Shown here: positions 37,817 to 44,344 of the stretch, piece by piece
Numbering within the stretch: position 1 is the first letter of the stretch
How the letters are laid out: each line of letters opens with the position of its first letter
Source: Bacteroides luti
GTDB lineage: Bacteria > Bacteroidota > Bacteroidia > Bacteroidales > Bacteroidaceae
NCBI RefSeq assembly: GCF_900128905.1
Contig: NZ_FQTV01000008.1
Span: forward strand, 1-64,000
Length of the DNA: 64,000 bases
Direction: 5' to 3'
The notes under the pieces: generated by a model
What the model was told of the DNA's origin: nothing
Databases searched by the model: none
What the model saw: only the letters and a program-made list of their open reading frames with translations
Program-made: the position numbers and the translations under genes

Positions 37817-38419
37817 AAAAATCTATATGAACATTATAATTTAAAACCATATGTCATAAGTTATATTGACACAATGTTATTTGCAGATAAACTTGGGATG
37901 CCTAAAAAAATAAAAGATTTAGCAGAGAGTTTGGACTTAGAAGTAACAAATCATCACGACCCAGAATTCGATGCAAAACTTTGTGCTTTAATATTTGGCG
38001 AATTGACTGACAAGTATCCAAGTTATCAAGAACTAATAAGAAAAATTGATGACCAGCCTAAAACAAATAATAATTATTTCAATCAACCAAGTGAAGATGT
38101 TTTAGAAGAAAATGAAGAGCATTTATCAAATTATCAAATAACTCAAAACGAACTTGAAAACATTGATTTAATAGGAAAAGGAATAGTTATTACGGGCAAC
38201 TTTTCAATAGAAAGAGAAGAAATAAAAACTTTTCTAATGAAAATTGGTGGACAAATAAAATCAGGAATAACAGGTAAAGTAGATTTTGTTTTTGCAGGTG
38301 AAGATTGTGGTTGGTCAAAAATCCAAAAAATAAACGACTTAAACCAATCAAAAAAAGCAAACATTAGAATTTTAAACGAAGCTGACTTAAATTATCTTAT
38401 CAAAAAATACGGCATATAA
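37817..38419 (+). pseudogene. 5'-truncated exonuclease-BRCT protein, carried on a gene cassette
   Basis: The frame is open from the IS1595 right end and reads NLYEHYNLKPYVISYIDTM, the C-terminal part of a DnaQ-like DEDD exonuclease domain with its Exo III motif (HHDPEFDA). It is followed by a linker and a BRCT domain (GKGIVITGNFS through NEADLNYLI). The N-terminal part with the Exo I DxE motif is missing, removed by the IS junction. An internal ATG at 37874 could start a shorter BRCT protein. The stop codon lies inside the attC-like site, as in compact integron cassettes. Confidence 0.8.
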
Positions 38420-38610
38420 CATCGCATTGGCAAAATGGCGGGTTAAGTGCCAAACTCAACTTTTGTGCATTTTATTCCGCCGAATGTGTTCCACATTCAG
38501 CTTTTTTTAATAATTTAGCTTCTGTGGAAACACATCGGCTACGTCACTGCTAAATTGAACTTTTTGTCCAATTTATCCGCCACTTCGCCAATGCGTTTCC
38601 CGTTAGTGGC
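38411..38610 (+). repeat. attC-like recombination site 1 (after the BRCT gene)
   Basis: A nearly 200-bp imperfect palindrome. The outer part TAAC-ATCGCATTGGC (38417-38431) pairs with GCCAATGCG...GTTA (38587-38605), and pairing continues inward (GCCGAATGTGTTCCACA with TGTGGAAACACATCGGC) to a T-rich apex near 38510. The right core GTTAGTGG at 38602 matches the G|TT crossover format. It is longer than typical attC sites (about 60-140 bp). Confidence 0.68.
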
Positions 38611-39600
38611 AACAAAAACAAACGATAATTAGACAATAAATGAAAAATATTTTATTTGTAGTTTTTATTTCAATGATATTTTTATTTGTTTGCTGTAACA
38701 CAACAACGAATAAAAACATAATTGAAACAGAAATTTCTGATTTTGACAAAATTTTAGATAGTTTTCAAGTAAATGGTTCAATTCTAATTTATGATAACGA
38801 CAAGAATACTTTTTACTCAAATGACTTTGATTGGGCTAAAAACGGAAAATTACCTGCATCAACATTCAAAATTCCAAATTCTATAATTGCTGTTGAATTA
38901 GGCATTATTGAAAATGATACAACTATTTTAAAATGGAATGGCGAGCAGAGAAAAATGGATATTTGGGAAAAAGATTTATCATTTAAAGATGCTTTTAGAA
39001 TTTCCTGTGTTCCTTGCTATCAGGAAATTGCAAGGAAAATCGGAACAATTAAAATGAAAGAATATTTAGAAAAATTTGAGTATAAAAATATGATTTTTGA
39101 CAGTTTAACGATTGACAATTTTTGGCTTGAAGGAAATTCAAAAATATCTCAAAAACAACAAATCGACTTTTTAAGGAAATTCTATTTTTCAAAATTTCCA
39201 ATTTCTGATAGGACAATAAAGATTGTCAAAAATATTATGGAAATTGAGCGAACTGAAAATTACATTTTAAGCGGTAAGACTGGATTAAGTTCGATAGAAG
39301 AAAAATATAATGGTTGGTTTGTTGGTTATGTTGAAACAAAATCTAATGTTTATTTTTTTGCAACAAATGTAATTCCGACAGACGGATTGAATGTTGATGA
39401 TTTTATTTCATCGAGAATTAATGTAACAAAAAATGCGTTAAAGCAAATGAATATAATGAAATGATAAATGCCACTAACATATGGTAGCCGATAATTGCCG
39501 GCTTTCGTGCCAACTTGATACTTTGGTGCTTTTAACGAACCGAAGTGCTAAATTGATACGAAAGTGCTGTAAATCCGGCAACTACGGCTACCATTTTTCG
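38603..39600 (+). mobile_element. Integron-type gene cassette carrying the OXA beta-lactamase
   Basis: Its limits are the two G|TT points. The first bases of the unit, TTAGTGGC (38603-38610), are exactly complementary to GCCACTAA (39470-39477), the left core of its own attC-like palindrome. Circularised, this would form a closed attC site. That property is specific to integron cassettes and is independent of the protein evidence. No integrase gene lies in the window. Confidence 0.7.
38640..39464 (+). CDS. Class D beta-lactamase, OXA-347-like
   Basis: 274 residues. A hydrophobic N-terminus ends in FVCCN, a likely lipoprotein signal, so the enzyme would be anchored and act in the periplasm. 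The catalytic motifs are STFK (Ser74, Lys77), SCV at 122-124 and KTG at 213-215. From memory it agrees with OXA-347, known from Bacteroidota that also carry ermF and sul2. Strongly AT-rich coding, so a donor unlike that of sul2. It is the gene of a cassette with attC-like ends. Confidence 0.92.
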   Translation: MKNILFVVFISMIFLFVCCNTTTNKNIIETEISDFDKILDSFQVNGSILIYDNDKNTFYSNDFDWAKNGKLPASTFKIPNSIIAVELGIIENDTTILKWNGEQRKMDIWEKDLSFKDAFRISCVPCYQEIARKIGTIKMKEYLEKFEYKNMIFDSLTIDNFWLEGNSKISQKQQIDFLRKFYFSKFPISDRTIKIVKNIMEIERTENYILSGKTGLSSIEEKYNGWFVGYVETKSNVYFFATNVIPTDGLNVDDFISSRINVTKNALKQMNIMK

Positions 39601-39609
39601 TTATGCGGC
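39470..39609 (+). repeat. attC-like recombination site 2 (after the OXA gene)
   Basis: A 140-bp imperfect palindrome. GCCACTAAC...ATGGTAGCC (39470-39489) faces GGCTACCAT...GTTATGCGGC (39586-39609). Inner arms also pair (TTGCCGG with CCGGCAA, GTGCTT with AAGTGC). The crossover would be at G39600|TT. It begins 6 bp after the beta-lactamase stop codon. The next cassette would start TTATGCGGC, but its matching core GCCGCATAA is not found further right, so it is lost or was replaced by ermF. Confidence 0.7.
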
Positions 39610-39666
39610 AGCTTAAAAGACGACACCAAACCAGAAAAATCATCTTGACAACCACCCGACTTTGAA

Positions 39667-40467
39667 CTACGAAGGATGAAATTTTTCAGGGACAACTTCC
39701 AGCATTTCCAAAAAACAGTTTACCCATTGACTTGGAGACAAACAAACAATTTGAGCATTAAGGTTTAAACCGAATTTTTCCGAAATTGACCTGACCTGAC
39801 TTTTCCTGAAAATCGACTTTAAAGCTGTTTTTACAGATAAATCAGGTTTCTCTAACAGACAGGAAATAAATGCTAAGTATTTGGCTTTAAACTTAAAATC
39901 AAAAAATAACTGTTTTCTTTTAATGTTTAACAGGGCTGATTTGACAGTTGGCGGTGGAAAGAAACTTTCAGGACCTACCTCATAGACAAGTTTCAAATCA
40001 AAAAAAGTATGATAGAAAACGGTATATGGATTGTAAAGCTTCCTCGAAAATAACTTTTGTGTAGGTTCTAACTGAAGGACAATGGAACCTCCCAGAAAAT
40101 TTCCAAGACTCTCAAACATCAGGATTTTGAAAATATCGGAAGTAATGCCATAAGGAATATTTGACACCACTTTGAAAGGAAATTTCGGAACTGCAAAATT
40201 CCTAAAATCACAACCGACAACTTGAACATTTCGGGCATCAGAAAATAATTTTCGTAAATGTTCAACCAAAGCTGTGTCGTTTTCAATAGCAACAACATTG
40301 TTGGCGATTTTTAATAAATGAACAGTAAGAAACCCCTTGCCTGCCCCAATATCTAAAACCGTATCCTGATTACTTATATTTGCTTGTCTTATTGCATCTT
40401 TTATTAGCACTTTATCAATAGTAAAGTGCTGACCCGTAAAACGAACGGGCAATTTCTTTTTTGTCAT
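39667..40467 (-). CDS. ermF: 23S rRNA (adenine-N6)-dimethyltransferase ErmF
   Basis: 266 residues that agree with ErmF as I remember it except for a few substitutions, and of the standard length. It dimethylates A2058 of 23S rRNA, giving resistance to macrolides, lincosamides and streptogramin B. SAM-binding motif VLDIGAGKGFLT (37-48), motif IV NIPY (103-106). In Tn4351-type transposons the promoter lies in the adjacent IS4351. Here IS4351 is absent and only 23 bp of upstream sequence remain before the host gene fragment, so readthrough from the host operon is the likely source of expression. Its 3' end faces the OXA cassette. Confidence 0.97.
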   Translation of the reverse strand: MTKKKLPVRFTGQHFTIDKVLIKDAIRQANISNQDTVLDIGAGKGFLTVHLLKIANNVVAIENDTALVEHLRKLFSDARNVQVVGCDFRNFAVPKFPFKVVSNIPYGITSDIFKILMFESLGNFLGGSIVLQLEPTQKLFSRKLYNPYTVFYHTFFDLKLVYEVGPESFFPPPTVKSALLNIKRKQLFFDFKFKAKYLAFISCLLEKPDLSVKTALKSIFRKSQVRSISEKFGLNLNAQIVCLSPSQWVNCFLEMLEVVPEKFHPS

Positions 40468-40490
40468 TAGTAACTTCTTACAGGTGAATA

Positions 40491-40649
40491 CTAATAATAA
40501 AACTCTATTTCTAAAAAATCATATATATCAGTTCCTTTTTCAATATGATAGTTCTGAAATAATGCATTAGCAATCTGTTTAAATCTAGCTTCTACATCTA
40601 CATCACTTTTAATAATAAGCATTTCTTTTAATTCATCTACGTTATTCAT
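40491..40649 (-). pseudogene. 5' half of the host gene split by the island
   Basis: Codes for 52 residues, MNNVDELKEMLIIKSDVDVE through EIEFYY, then a TAG formed at the island junction. The reading frame joins the fragment at 34935-35446 when the island and one TAATAAT copy are removed (E-F-Y-Y-Y-L-N-E-Q). The ermF ATG lies 23 bp downstream. The family resemblance (IANALFQNYHIEKG then EIEFYY) supports the join. Confidence 0.85.
40492..40498. repeat. Right target-site repeat of the island, TAATAAT
   Basis: Matches 35440-35446. The eighth base differs (C at 40491 versus A at 35439), so the duplication is 7 bp, or 8 bp with one change; IS1595 elements usually make 8 bp. Confidence 0.65.
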
Positions 40650-40705
40650 GATAATCTTGTTTTAAAATTAGTATAACAAATGTAATAAAATATTAGATAG
40701 ACTGA

Positions 40706-40849
40706 TTATCTATTTCCCTTTTTATTTTGTTTTTTAAGTTCTTCCAATATTTTCTTTTGGTTTCTTGCAATTTTACTACTACCGCTAACCCAACGCTGCA
40801 ATTTCATTCCTACCCAAAATAAAATTATAAAGCCTATAATTAATTCCAT
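40706..40849 (-). CDS. 47-residue membrane-anchored small protein
   Basis: MELIIGFIILFWVGMKLQRW then a basic, lysine-rich tail (ARNQKKILEELKKQNKKGNR). One N-terminal transmembrane helix of about 15-18 residues is followed by an amphipathic or coiled-coil-like segment. The ATG overlaps the 3' end of the deiminase gene by 10 bp, so the two are translationally coupled. No family recognised. Confidence 0.65.
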   Translation of the reverse strand: MELIIGFIILFWVGMKLQRWVSGSSKIARNQKKILEELKKQNKKGNR

Positions 40850-41772
40850 TGTTTTCCCTCTTTATTTATGTTATCAGTTAATTTTATGCAAGAGCTAACC
40901 GATTTAAATCTTTGCACAGCAGAGCAATAATCACGAAAGCCCTGATTAGATTTCACATTCCAGGAGATGCAATTCAATGCACCACCTAGTTTTATTAAAC
41001 TTCGAGCATCAATTGGAACAATACGTCCCTTATATTCCGGAAAAAGCGTTTCAAATTGTTTTATTGCCTGATTATCCTCTTCGATCCCTAACCAGGGAAG
41101 CAATATAATATCTTTGGTACGTAGATAGTTTATGTAAGCCCAGTTATTTTCAGAAGGCTTACTAACATCATAATGAAGCTCAATTATTTCAAATTTAGAG
41201 CCTAAAGATTTCAGTATTTTCTTTCTCAACAGGTTATCAAAATCCTGATAGTTTGTCAAGAGTAACTGATTCTCTCTTATATATCTAACCATTCCATCAG
41301 CATGCCCAAATGATTCAGCCTTATCCCATGGTATTACAATAAGTTCAGCCTTAAAAAGCTCCTCCAATTTGTTAAGTAAATCTATTCGAGAATAGTTTTT
41401 ACTGTTTTCTTTAAAGACTTTATCAGTCATAATAACCGAATCATGACATTTAATTACATTACCACCATCAATAATAACATCTGTTAATGTAGGAGTTTGT
41501 CGTAGTCTTGAGCAACATTGGGTCGGATCTGTAATATATTCTTTCTTTTCACGTAAATAATCTGGATTATAACAATATTGCACTAAATAATTATCATTAA
41601 TTTGTATTGGCATATAATCTCTAGCCCAATAATCTTTCGTTGAACAGAGAAATTCATGTTGTATTTCAAAAAACCTTAATACTTTATCAATAGTTTTATA
41701 ACATTTAAATCTTTTTATCCAAGGAGAAAAGAATACAATGTCAGTATCTTGATCGGTAACTAATTTATTCAT
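40840..41772 (-). CDS. Agmatine deiminase / peptidylarginine deiminase family protein
   Basis: 310 residues of the guanidine-modifying fold. The catalytic elements are IIDGGNVI, FGHADGMVRY and GGALNCISWN, with the likely nucleophile Cys in NCIS. RDYMPIQIND near residue 50 is also typical. At 310 residues it is shorter than agmatine deiminase (~350). It probably acts on agmatine or a similar guanidino compound; the substrate is not certain. It is first in a minus-strand unit with the 47-residue protein, the disrupted gene, now ermF, and formerly the ADP-ribosylglycohydrolase. Confidence 0.85.
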   Translation of the reverse strand: MNKLVTDQDTDIVFFSPWIKRFKCYKTIDKVLRFFEIQHEFLCSTKDYWARDYMPIQINDNYLVQYCYNPDYLREKKEYITDPTQCCSRLRQTPTLTDVIIDGGNVIKCHDSVIMTDKVFKENSKNYSRIDLLNKLEELFKAELIVIPWDKAESFGHADGMVRYIRENQLLLTNYQDFDNLLRKKILKSLGSKFEIIELHYDVSKPSENNWAYINYLRTKDIILLPWLGIEEDNQAIKQFETLFPEYKGRIVPIDARSLIKLGGALNCISWNVKSNQGFRDYCSAVQRFKSVSSCIKLTDNINKEGKQWN

Positions 41773-41799
41773 ACTCTATCATTTACATTTTTAATATTG

Positions 41800-41807
41800 C
41801 AAAGATA
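41800..41807 (-). promoter_or_regulatory. Candidate -7 box for the deiminase operon
   Basis: Minus-strand TATCTTTG is an exact match and lies 28 bp upstream of the start codon at 41772. No -33 element at ideal spacing. This promoter would also drive ermF. Confidence 0.5.
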
Positions 41808-41947
41808 AAGGTTCGTATAGGGAAATATACTACTCAAAAATGCAGATTTATTAAATGATCTGAATATAAAAGAAAGACACATATCGTTTAGCCATTGCTG
41901 TATTATATTGCAGCATTAAGACATTAATACTTTTCTTCTAAAAAATC

Positions 41948-42111
41948 GGTTCTTCGTCACTTTAGGTGCAAGATATTATATTAAGCCTTTTATTTCTGGT
42001 TTTTTGCAGTCTTTTTATCAGATTCAATAAATGGCTTATCAAAAAGCATGTAGAATCTTGATTGGATAAGCATTTGAAACTGTTTGCTTGCACCTAAAGT
42101 GACGAAGAACC
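41948..42111. mobile_element. 164-bp MITE
   Basis: Perfect 25-bp terminal inverted repeats (41948-41972 and 42087-42111, outer bases GGTTCTTCGTCACTTTAGG) surround about 114 bp of non-coding DNA. Both sides carry an 8-bp target duplication, AAAAAATC (41940-41947 and 42112-42119). The GG start and 8-bp duplication are like the ISL3 family, but the parent element is not in the window. Confidence 0.85.
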
Positions 42112-42127
42112 AAAAAATCAAAATAAA

Positions 42128-42251
42128 CCCTCACTACCCTCACCATTTTCACTAAAACCATTTATAGATAAGCCTTTTCAGAGGTGAGGGATGCAATATC
42201 AACCCTCACCAAATGCTGGTTATCCATCACCAAATACAGTCATCCCTCACC
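42128..42251. repeat. Cluster of CCCTCACC repeats
   Basis: CCCTCACY occurs at 42128-42135, 42137-42144, 42203-42210 and 42244-42251, and inverted at 42183-42190. It fills the space between the MITE and the AraC terminator. No gene is seen here. It may be a decayed repetitive element. Confidence 0.55.
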
Positions 42252-42300
42252 ATTTCAGGAAAAAAACTACAAAAATCAAGGGCTATTATCTAAAATTAAA

Positions 42301-42339
42301 AACCCGGACAAAACAATATAAAACTGTTTTGTCCGGGTT
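42301..42339 (-). terminator. Terminator of the AraC/GyrI gene
   Basis: A 14-bp perfect stem AACCCGGACAAAAC (42301-42314) pairs with 42326-42339. On the minus strand it is followed by TTTAATTTTAG. It is 27 bp past the stop codon of the upstream gene. Confidence 0.82.
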
Positions 42340-42365
42340 ATTCGGTTTATTTCGATTGCAAACCT

Positions 42366-43226
42366 TTACTGCAACGGAATATAAATCTCCGTCTTCAGTT
42401 TGGCTTCTTCCGTGCGTGAAGGATCATTGATATATTTCTCATACAACGGAGCGTTACGAAGTTCGTATCCACTATCGGGAAGCCATTTTGCGAAGATAGT
42501 ATCATACACAATCCCGAGGTTTGTATAAGGACCTTGATACGAGAAAACAGCATACTTACCTCCGGCAATCTCTTTCACTCCTATTTCACCTTTTGGTTCT
42601 GCCGGTTTTGGAAGTACAAGACACACGTCAGTGCGAAGCTTTTCAGAGTTAGTAACCTTAGGATCATCATGATAAATGCTGATGTGCTCAATGCCTGCCG
42701 AGAAAAGTTTATTCTCTTTCACATACGCCCAAAGTTTGCCCCATGCCCCACAAAAGTCGAGTTCGGAATATGCTCCGGTTAAACGGATATAAATTGCTTT
42801 CTTAGTTTCAATATCTATCACCTTAGGCGATTTCAGATTCAAATCCGGATTTAATTGTACAGGTTTCATAATTACAAAGTTTTTATTGTTACGGTATTCT
42901 AATGGAGTTATATCATAAAATTGTTTGAACGATTTCGATAAAGAAGAAGGCATCTCATACCCCACACTATAGGCTATTTGCTCCACGGGAAGATCGGTAT
43001 ACCGAAGCAAACGGACTGCGGTTTCCAATCTTACTCTTATTATGTACGCTCCGAGTGTTTCGCCTAGAAAAGCTTTCATAATGCGATGAAAATGATAAGT
43101 TGACAGGTTTGACATCTCAGCCAGCTTTTGCAAATCGAGTTCCTCGTCGAGGTGGTTATTGATATAATCTACTACTACATTCACTCTTTTCAAATATTCT
43201 TCCCGTGTTGACGATTTTATTTCCAT
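42366..43226 (-). CDS. AraC-family regulator with GyrI-like effector domain
   Basis: 286 residues from the ATG at 43226. N-terminal AraC HTH (LQKLAEMSNLSTYHFHRIMKAFLGETLGAYI, VEQIAYSVGYEMPSSLSKSFKQFY) and C-terminal GyrI-like domain (ITPLEYR, CLVLPKP, GKYAVFSYQGPY). Intact paralogue of the broken regulator at 33125. An in-frame TTG at 43253 is rejected as a start because a -7 box (TATCTTTG, 43251-43258) covers it. The effector is probably a small hydrophobic molecule; the target is unknown. Confidence 0.9.
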   Translation of the reverse strand: MEIKSSTREEYLKRVNVVVDYINNHLDEELDLQKLAEMSNLSTYHFHRIMKAFLGETLGAYIIRVRLETAVRLLRYTDLPVEQIAYSVGYEMPSSLSKSFKQFYDITPLEYRNNKNFVIMKPVQLNPDLNLKSPKVIDIETKKAIYIRLTGAYSELDFCGAWGKLWAYVKENKLFSAGIEHISIYHDDPKVTNSEKLRTDVCLVLPKPAEPKGEIGVKEIAGGKYAVFSYQGPYTNLGIVYDTIFAKWLPDSGYELRNAPLYEKYINDPSRTEEAKLKTEIYIPLQ

Positions 43227-43250
43227 ACTTCTTTGTTTTAATTGATAATG

Positions 43251-43258
43251 CAAAGATA
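43251..43258 (-). promoter_or_regulatory. Candidate -7 box for the AraC/GyrI gene
   Basis: Minus-strand TATCTTTG lies 24 bp before the ATG at 43226 and decides the start in favour of that ATG. Confidence 0.5.
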
Positions 43259-43352
43259 AAGCGAGTTTGCTGATTATTCTTTTCCAATATTGCTAAATAT
43301 TTTATCAAATATGTTTGCGGACTTCATTAAATAGCCGTAATATTGTATTTCG

Positions 43353-43437
43353 TTTGATATACATCAAAGCAGTATTATGATATACATCTAAGCATACGTT
43401 TGATGTACATCAAAGATAGTGTTTGATATACATCAAA
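43353..43437. promoter_or_regulatory. Four palindromes at an exact 23-bp period
   Basis: 16-bp palindromes of consensus TTTGATRTACATCAAA at 43353-43368, 43376-43391 (three changes), 43399-43414 and 43422-43437, each 23 bp from the next with unrelated 7-bp spacers. They end 42 bp before the HU-like gene. About two helical turns apart, they would display sites on nearly one face, as for a cooperative dimeric regulator. Binding protein unknown; the AraC gene or the HU-like gene product are neighbours only. Confidence 0.85.
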
Positions 43438-43479
43438 CGAAAAACATCCCTAGTATAAATAAAATAATCACTAATAATA

Positions 43480-43872
43480 ATGGCATTCAGATATAGAGTA
43501 AAAACAAAACGTTCCGCACTGAAAGATAAAACAACAAAATACTACGCAGTTCCAATCCGCAATGAAAAGGTACATATTGCCAATTTGGCCGAAGAGCTAT
43601 CACATCGTTGCTCCCTGTCAAAAGGAGATATTCTGTCAACCTTGTCGGGATTAGTTGATTTAATGGAAGAACATCTGCACAATGGCGACAGTGTTTATCT
43701 CGACAACCTGGGCATCTTCACTCTTTCTGCTACCAGTGATGGTTATGATACTCCGGAAGAGTGTACCCCATCAAAGGTAAGGGCACAGAAAATTTGTTTC
43801 AGGGCAGATAACAAGCTAAAGAAAAACCTTCAGTTTGTGAGATTTGAAAAAGACAAGTACAGCGCAGAATAA
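43480..43872 (+). CDS. HU-family DNA-binding protein
   Basis: 130 residues with the HU-like fold typical of Bacteroidota: MAFRYRVKTKRSALKDKTTKYYAVP start, HLHNGDSVYLDNLGIFTLSA beta-arm region, and a C-terminal KVRAQKICFRADNKLKKNLQ strand. It binds DNA without much sequence preference. It lies downstream of the palindrome array and is divergent from the AraC gene. Confidence 0.9.
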   Translation: MAFRYRVKTKRSALKDKTTKYYAVPIRNEKVHIANLAEELSHRCSLSKGDILSTLSGLVDLMEEHLHNGDSVYLDNLGIFTLSATSDGYDTPEECTPSKVRAQKICFRADNKLKKNLQFVRFEKDKYSAE

Positions 43873-43914
43873 TTTTTGCTAAACTCTTAAACATTTTTGC
43901 CCCTTTATATGTTA

Positions 43915-43940
43915 TTAATAGGTTTAACTATTAAAGGAGG
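43915..43940 (+). promoter_or_regulatory. Strong ribosome-binding site overlapped by a palindrome
   Basis: AAAGGAGG (43933-43940) lies 5 bp before the ATG at 43946, a near-perfect Shine-Dalgarno site, uncommon in this phylum. The inverted repeat TTAATAG/CTATTAA (43915-43921, 43928-43934) reaches into its first bases, so pairing could modulate access. Confidence 0.6.
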
Positions 43941-43945
43941 ATTAT

Positions 43946-44344
43946 ATGAAAAAATTAGTTCTATTGGCTGCATTCATATTTGCAGCAAGTTTCGGCGCAG
44001 CAAACGCTCAAACAGTAAATAAAAAAGTTGAGAAAACAGAGAAAGCTGCTTCTGTTAAGAAAGAAAAAGCAACAAAAGCACAAGCTACTGTTAAGGACAT
44101 GAAGTCTAAAACAACTACTAAATTTGAGAAAATTGATACTGAAGCTAAGTATAAAGCTGCTCTTGCCAAATATGACAAAGATTTGAAAGAGGGAAAGATT
44201 ACTAAAGCTCAGTATGATGAAGCTGTAGCAAAATGCAAAAAAGAGTGTAAAGGAACAAAAGAAGTTGTAAAGACTAAAGCAAAAGAAGGAAAGAAAGAAG
44301 CTATGGACGCAAAGAAAGAAATGAAGAAAGATATGAAGAAATAA
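43946..44344 (+). CDS. Exported lysine-rich small protein
   Basis: 132 residues. A clear signal peptide (MKKLVLLAAFIFAASFGAANA) is followed by a Lys/Ala/Glu-rich sequence with heptad-like character, including AKYKAALAKYDKDLKEGKITK and two Cys near KCKKECKG. No family known to me. It shares its signal peptide style, the TVxKKVEKxEK start of the mature part and composition with the protein at 44662, so the two are paralogues or tandem duplicates. Possibly periplasmic, DNA- or polyanion-binding by charge. Confidence 0.75.
   Translation: MKKLVLLAAFIFAASFGAANAQTVNKKVEKTEKAASVKKEKATKAQATVKDMKSKTTTKFEKIDTEAKYKAALAKYDKDLKEGKITKAQYDEAVAKCKKECKGTKEVVKTKAKEGKKEAMDAKKEMKKDMKK

Larger units (their letters stand above)
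35447..40491. mobile_element. 5.0-kb multidrug-resistance island
   Basis: Bounded by TAATAAT repeats and by an interrupted host gene on both sides. Contents in order: complete IS1595-family element, sul2, 515-bp duplicate of the IS 3' part, truncated exonuclease/BRCT cassette, attC-like site, OXA-type beta-lactamase cassette, attC-like site, ermF. GC content jumps within sul2 and drops in the OXA cassette, showing several origins. The left edge is a true IS end; the right edge, 23 bp before the ermF ATG, shows no clear inverted repeat. Confidence 0.82.

Noticed and set aside
40467..40491. Right island edge as an IS1595 inverted repeat
   Set aside because: ACAGGTGAATAC resembles ACAGGTGCATAA of the IS right end over about 10 of 12 bases, but the outer CTGATT end is absent and this sequence is close to the ermF start; probably coincidence.
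39601..40491. ermF as a reverse-oriented integron cassette using the same attC-like site
   Set aside because: GCCGCATAAC does follow the ermF stop on the minus strand, but no matching core is present before ermF, whereas the OXA unit has a full match. Left open only as a possibility.
43353..43437. Resembles a short CRISPR array because of regular repeats
   Set aside because: Repeats are 16 bp and palindromic and spacers only 7 bp; there are no cas genes.
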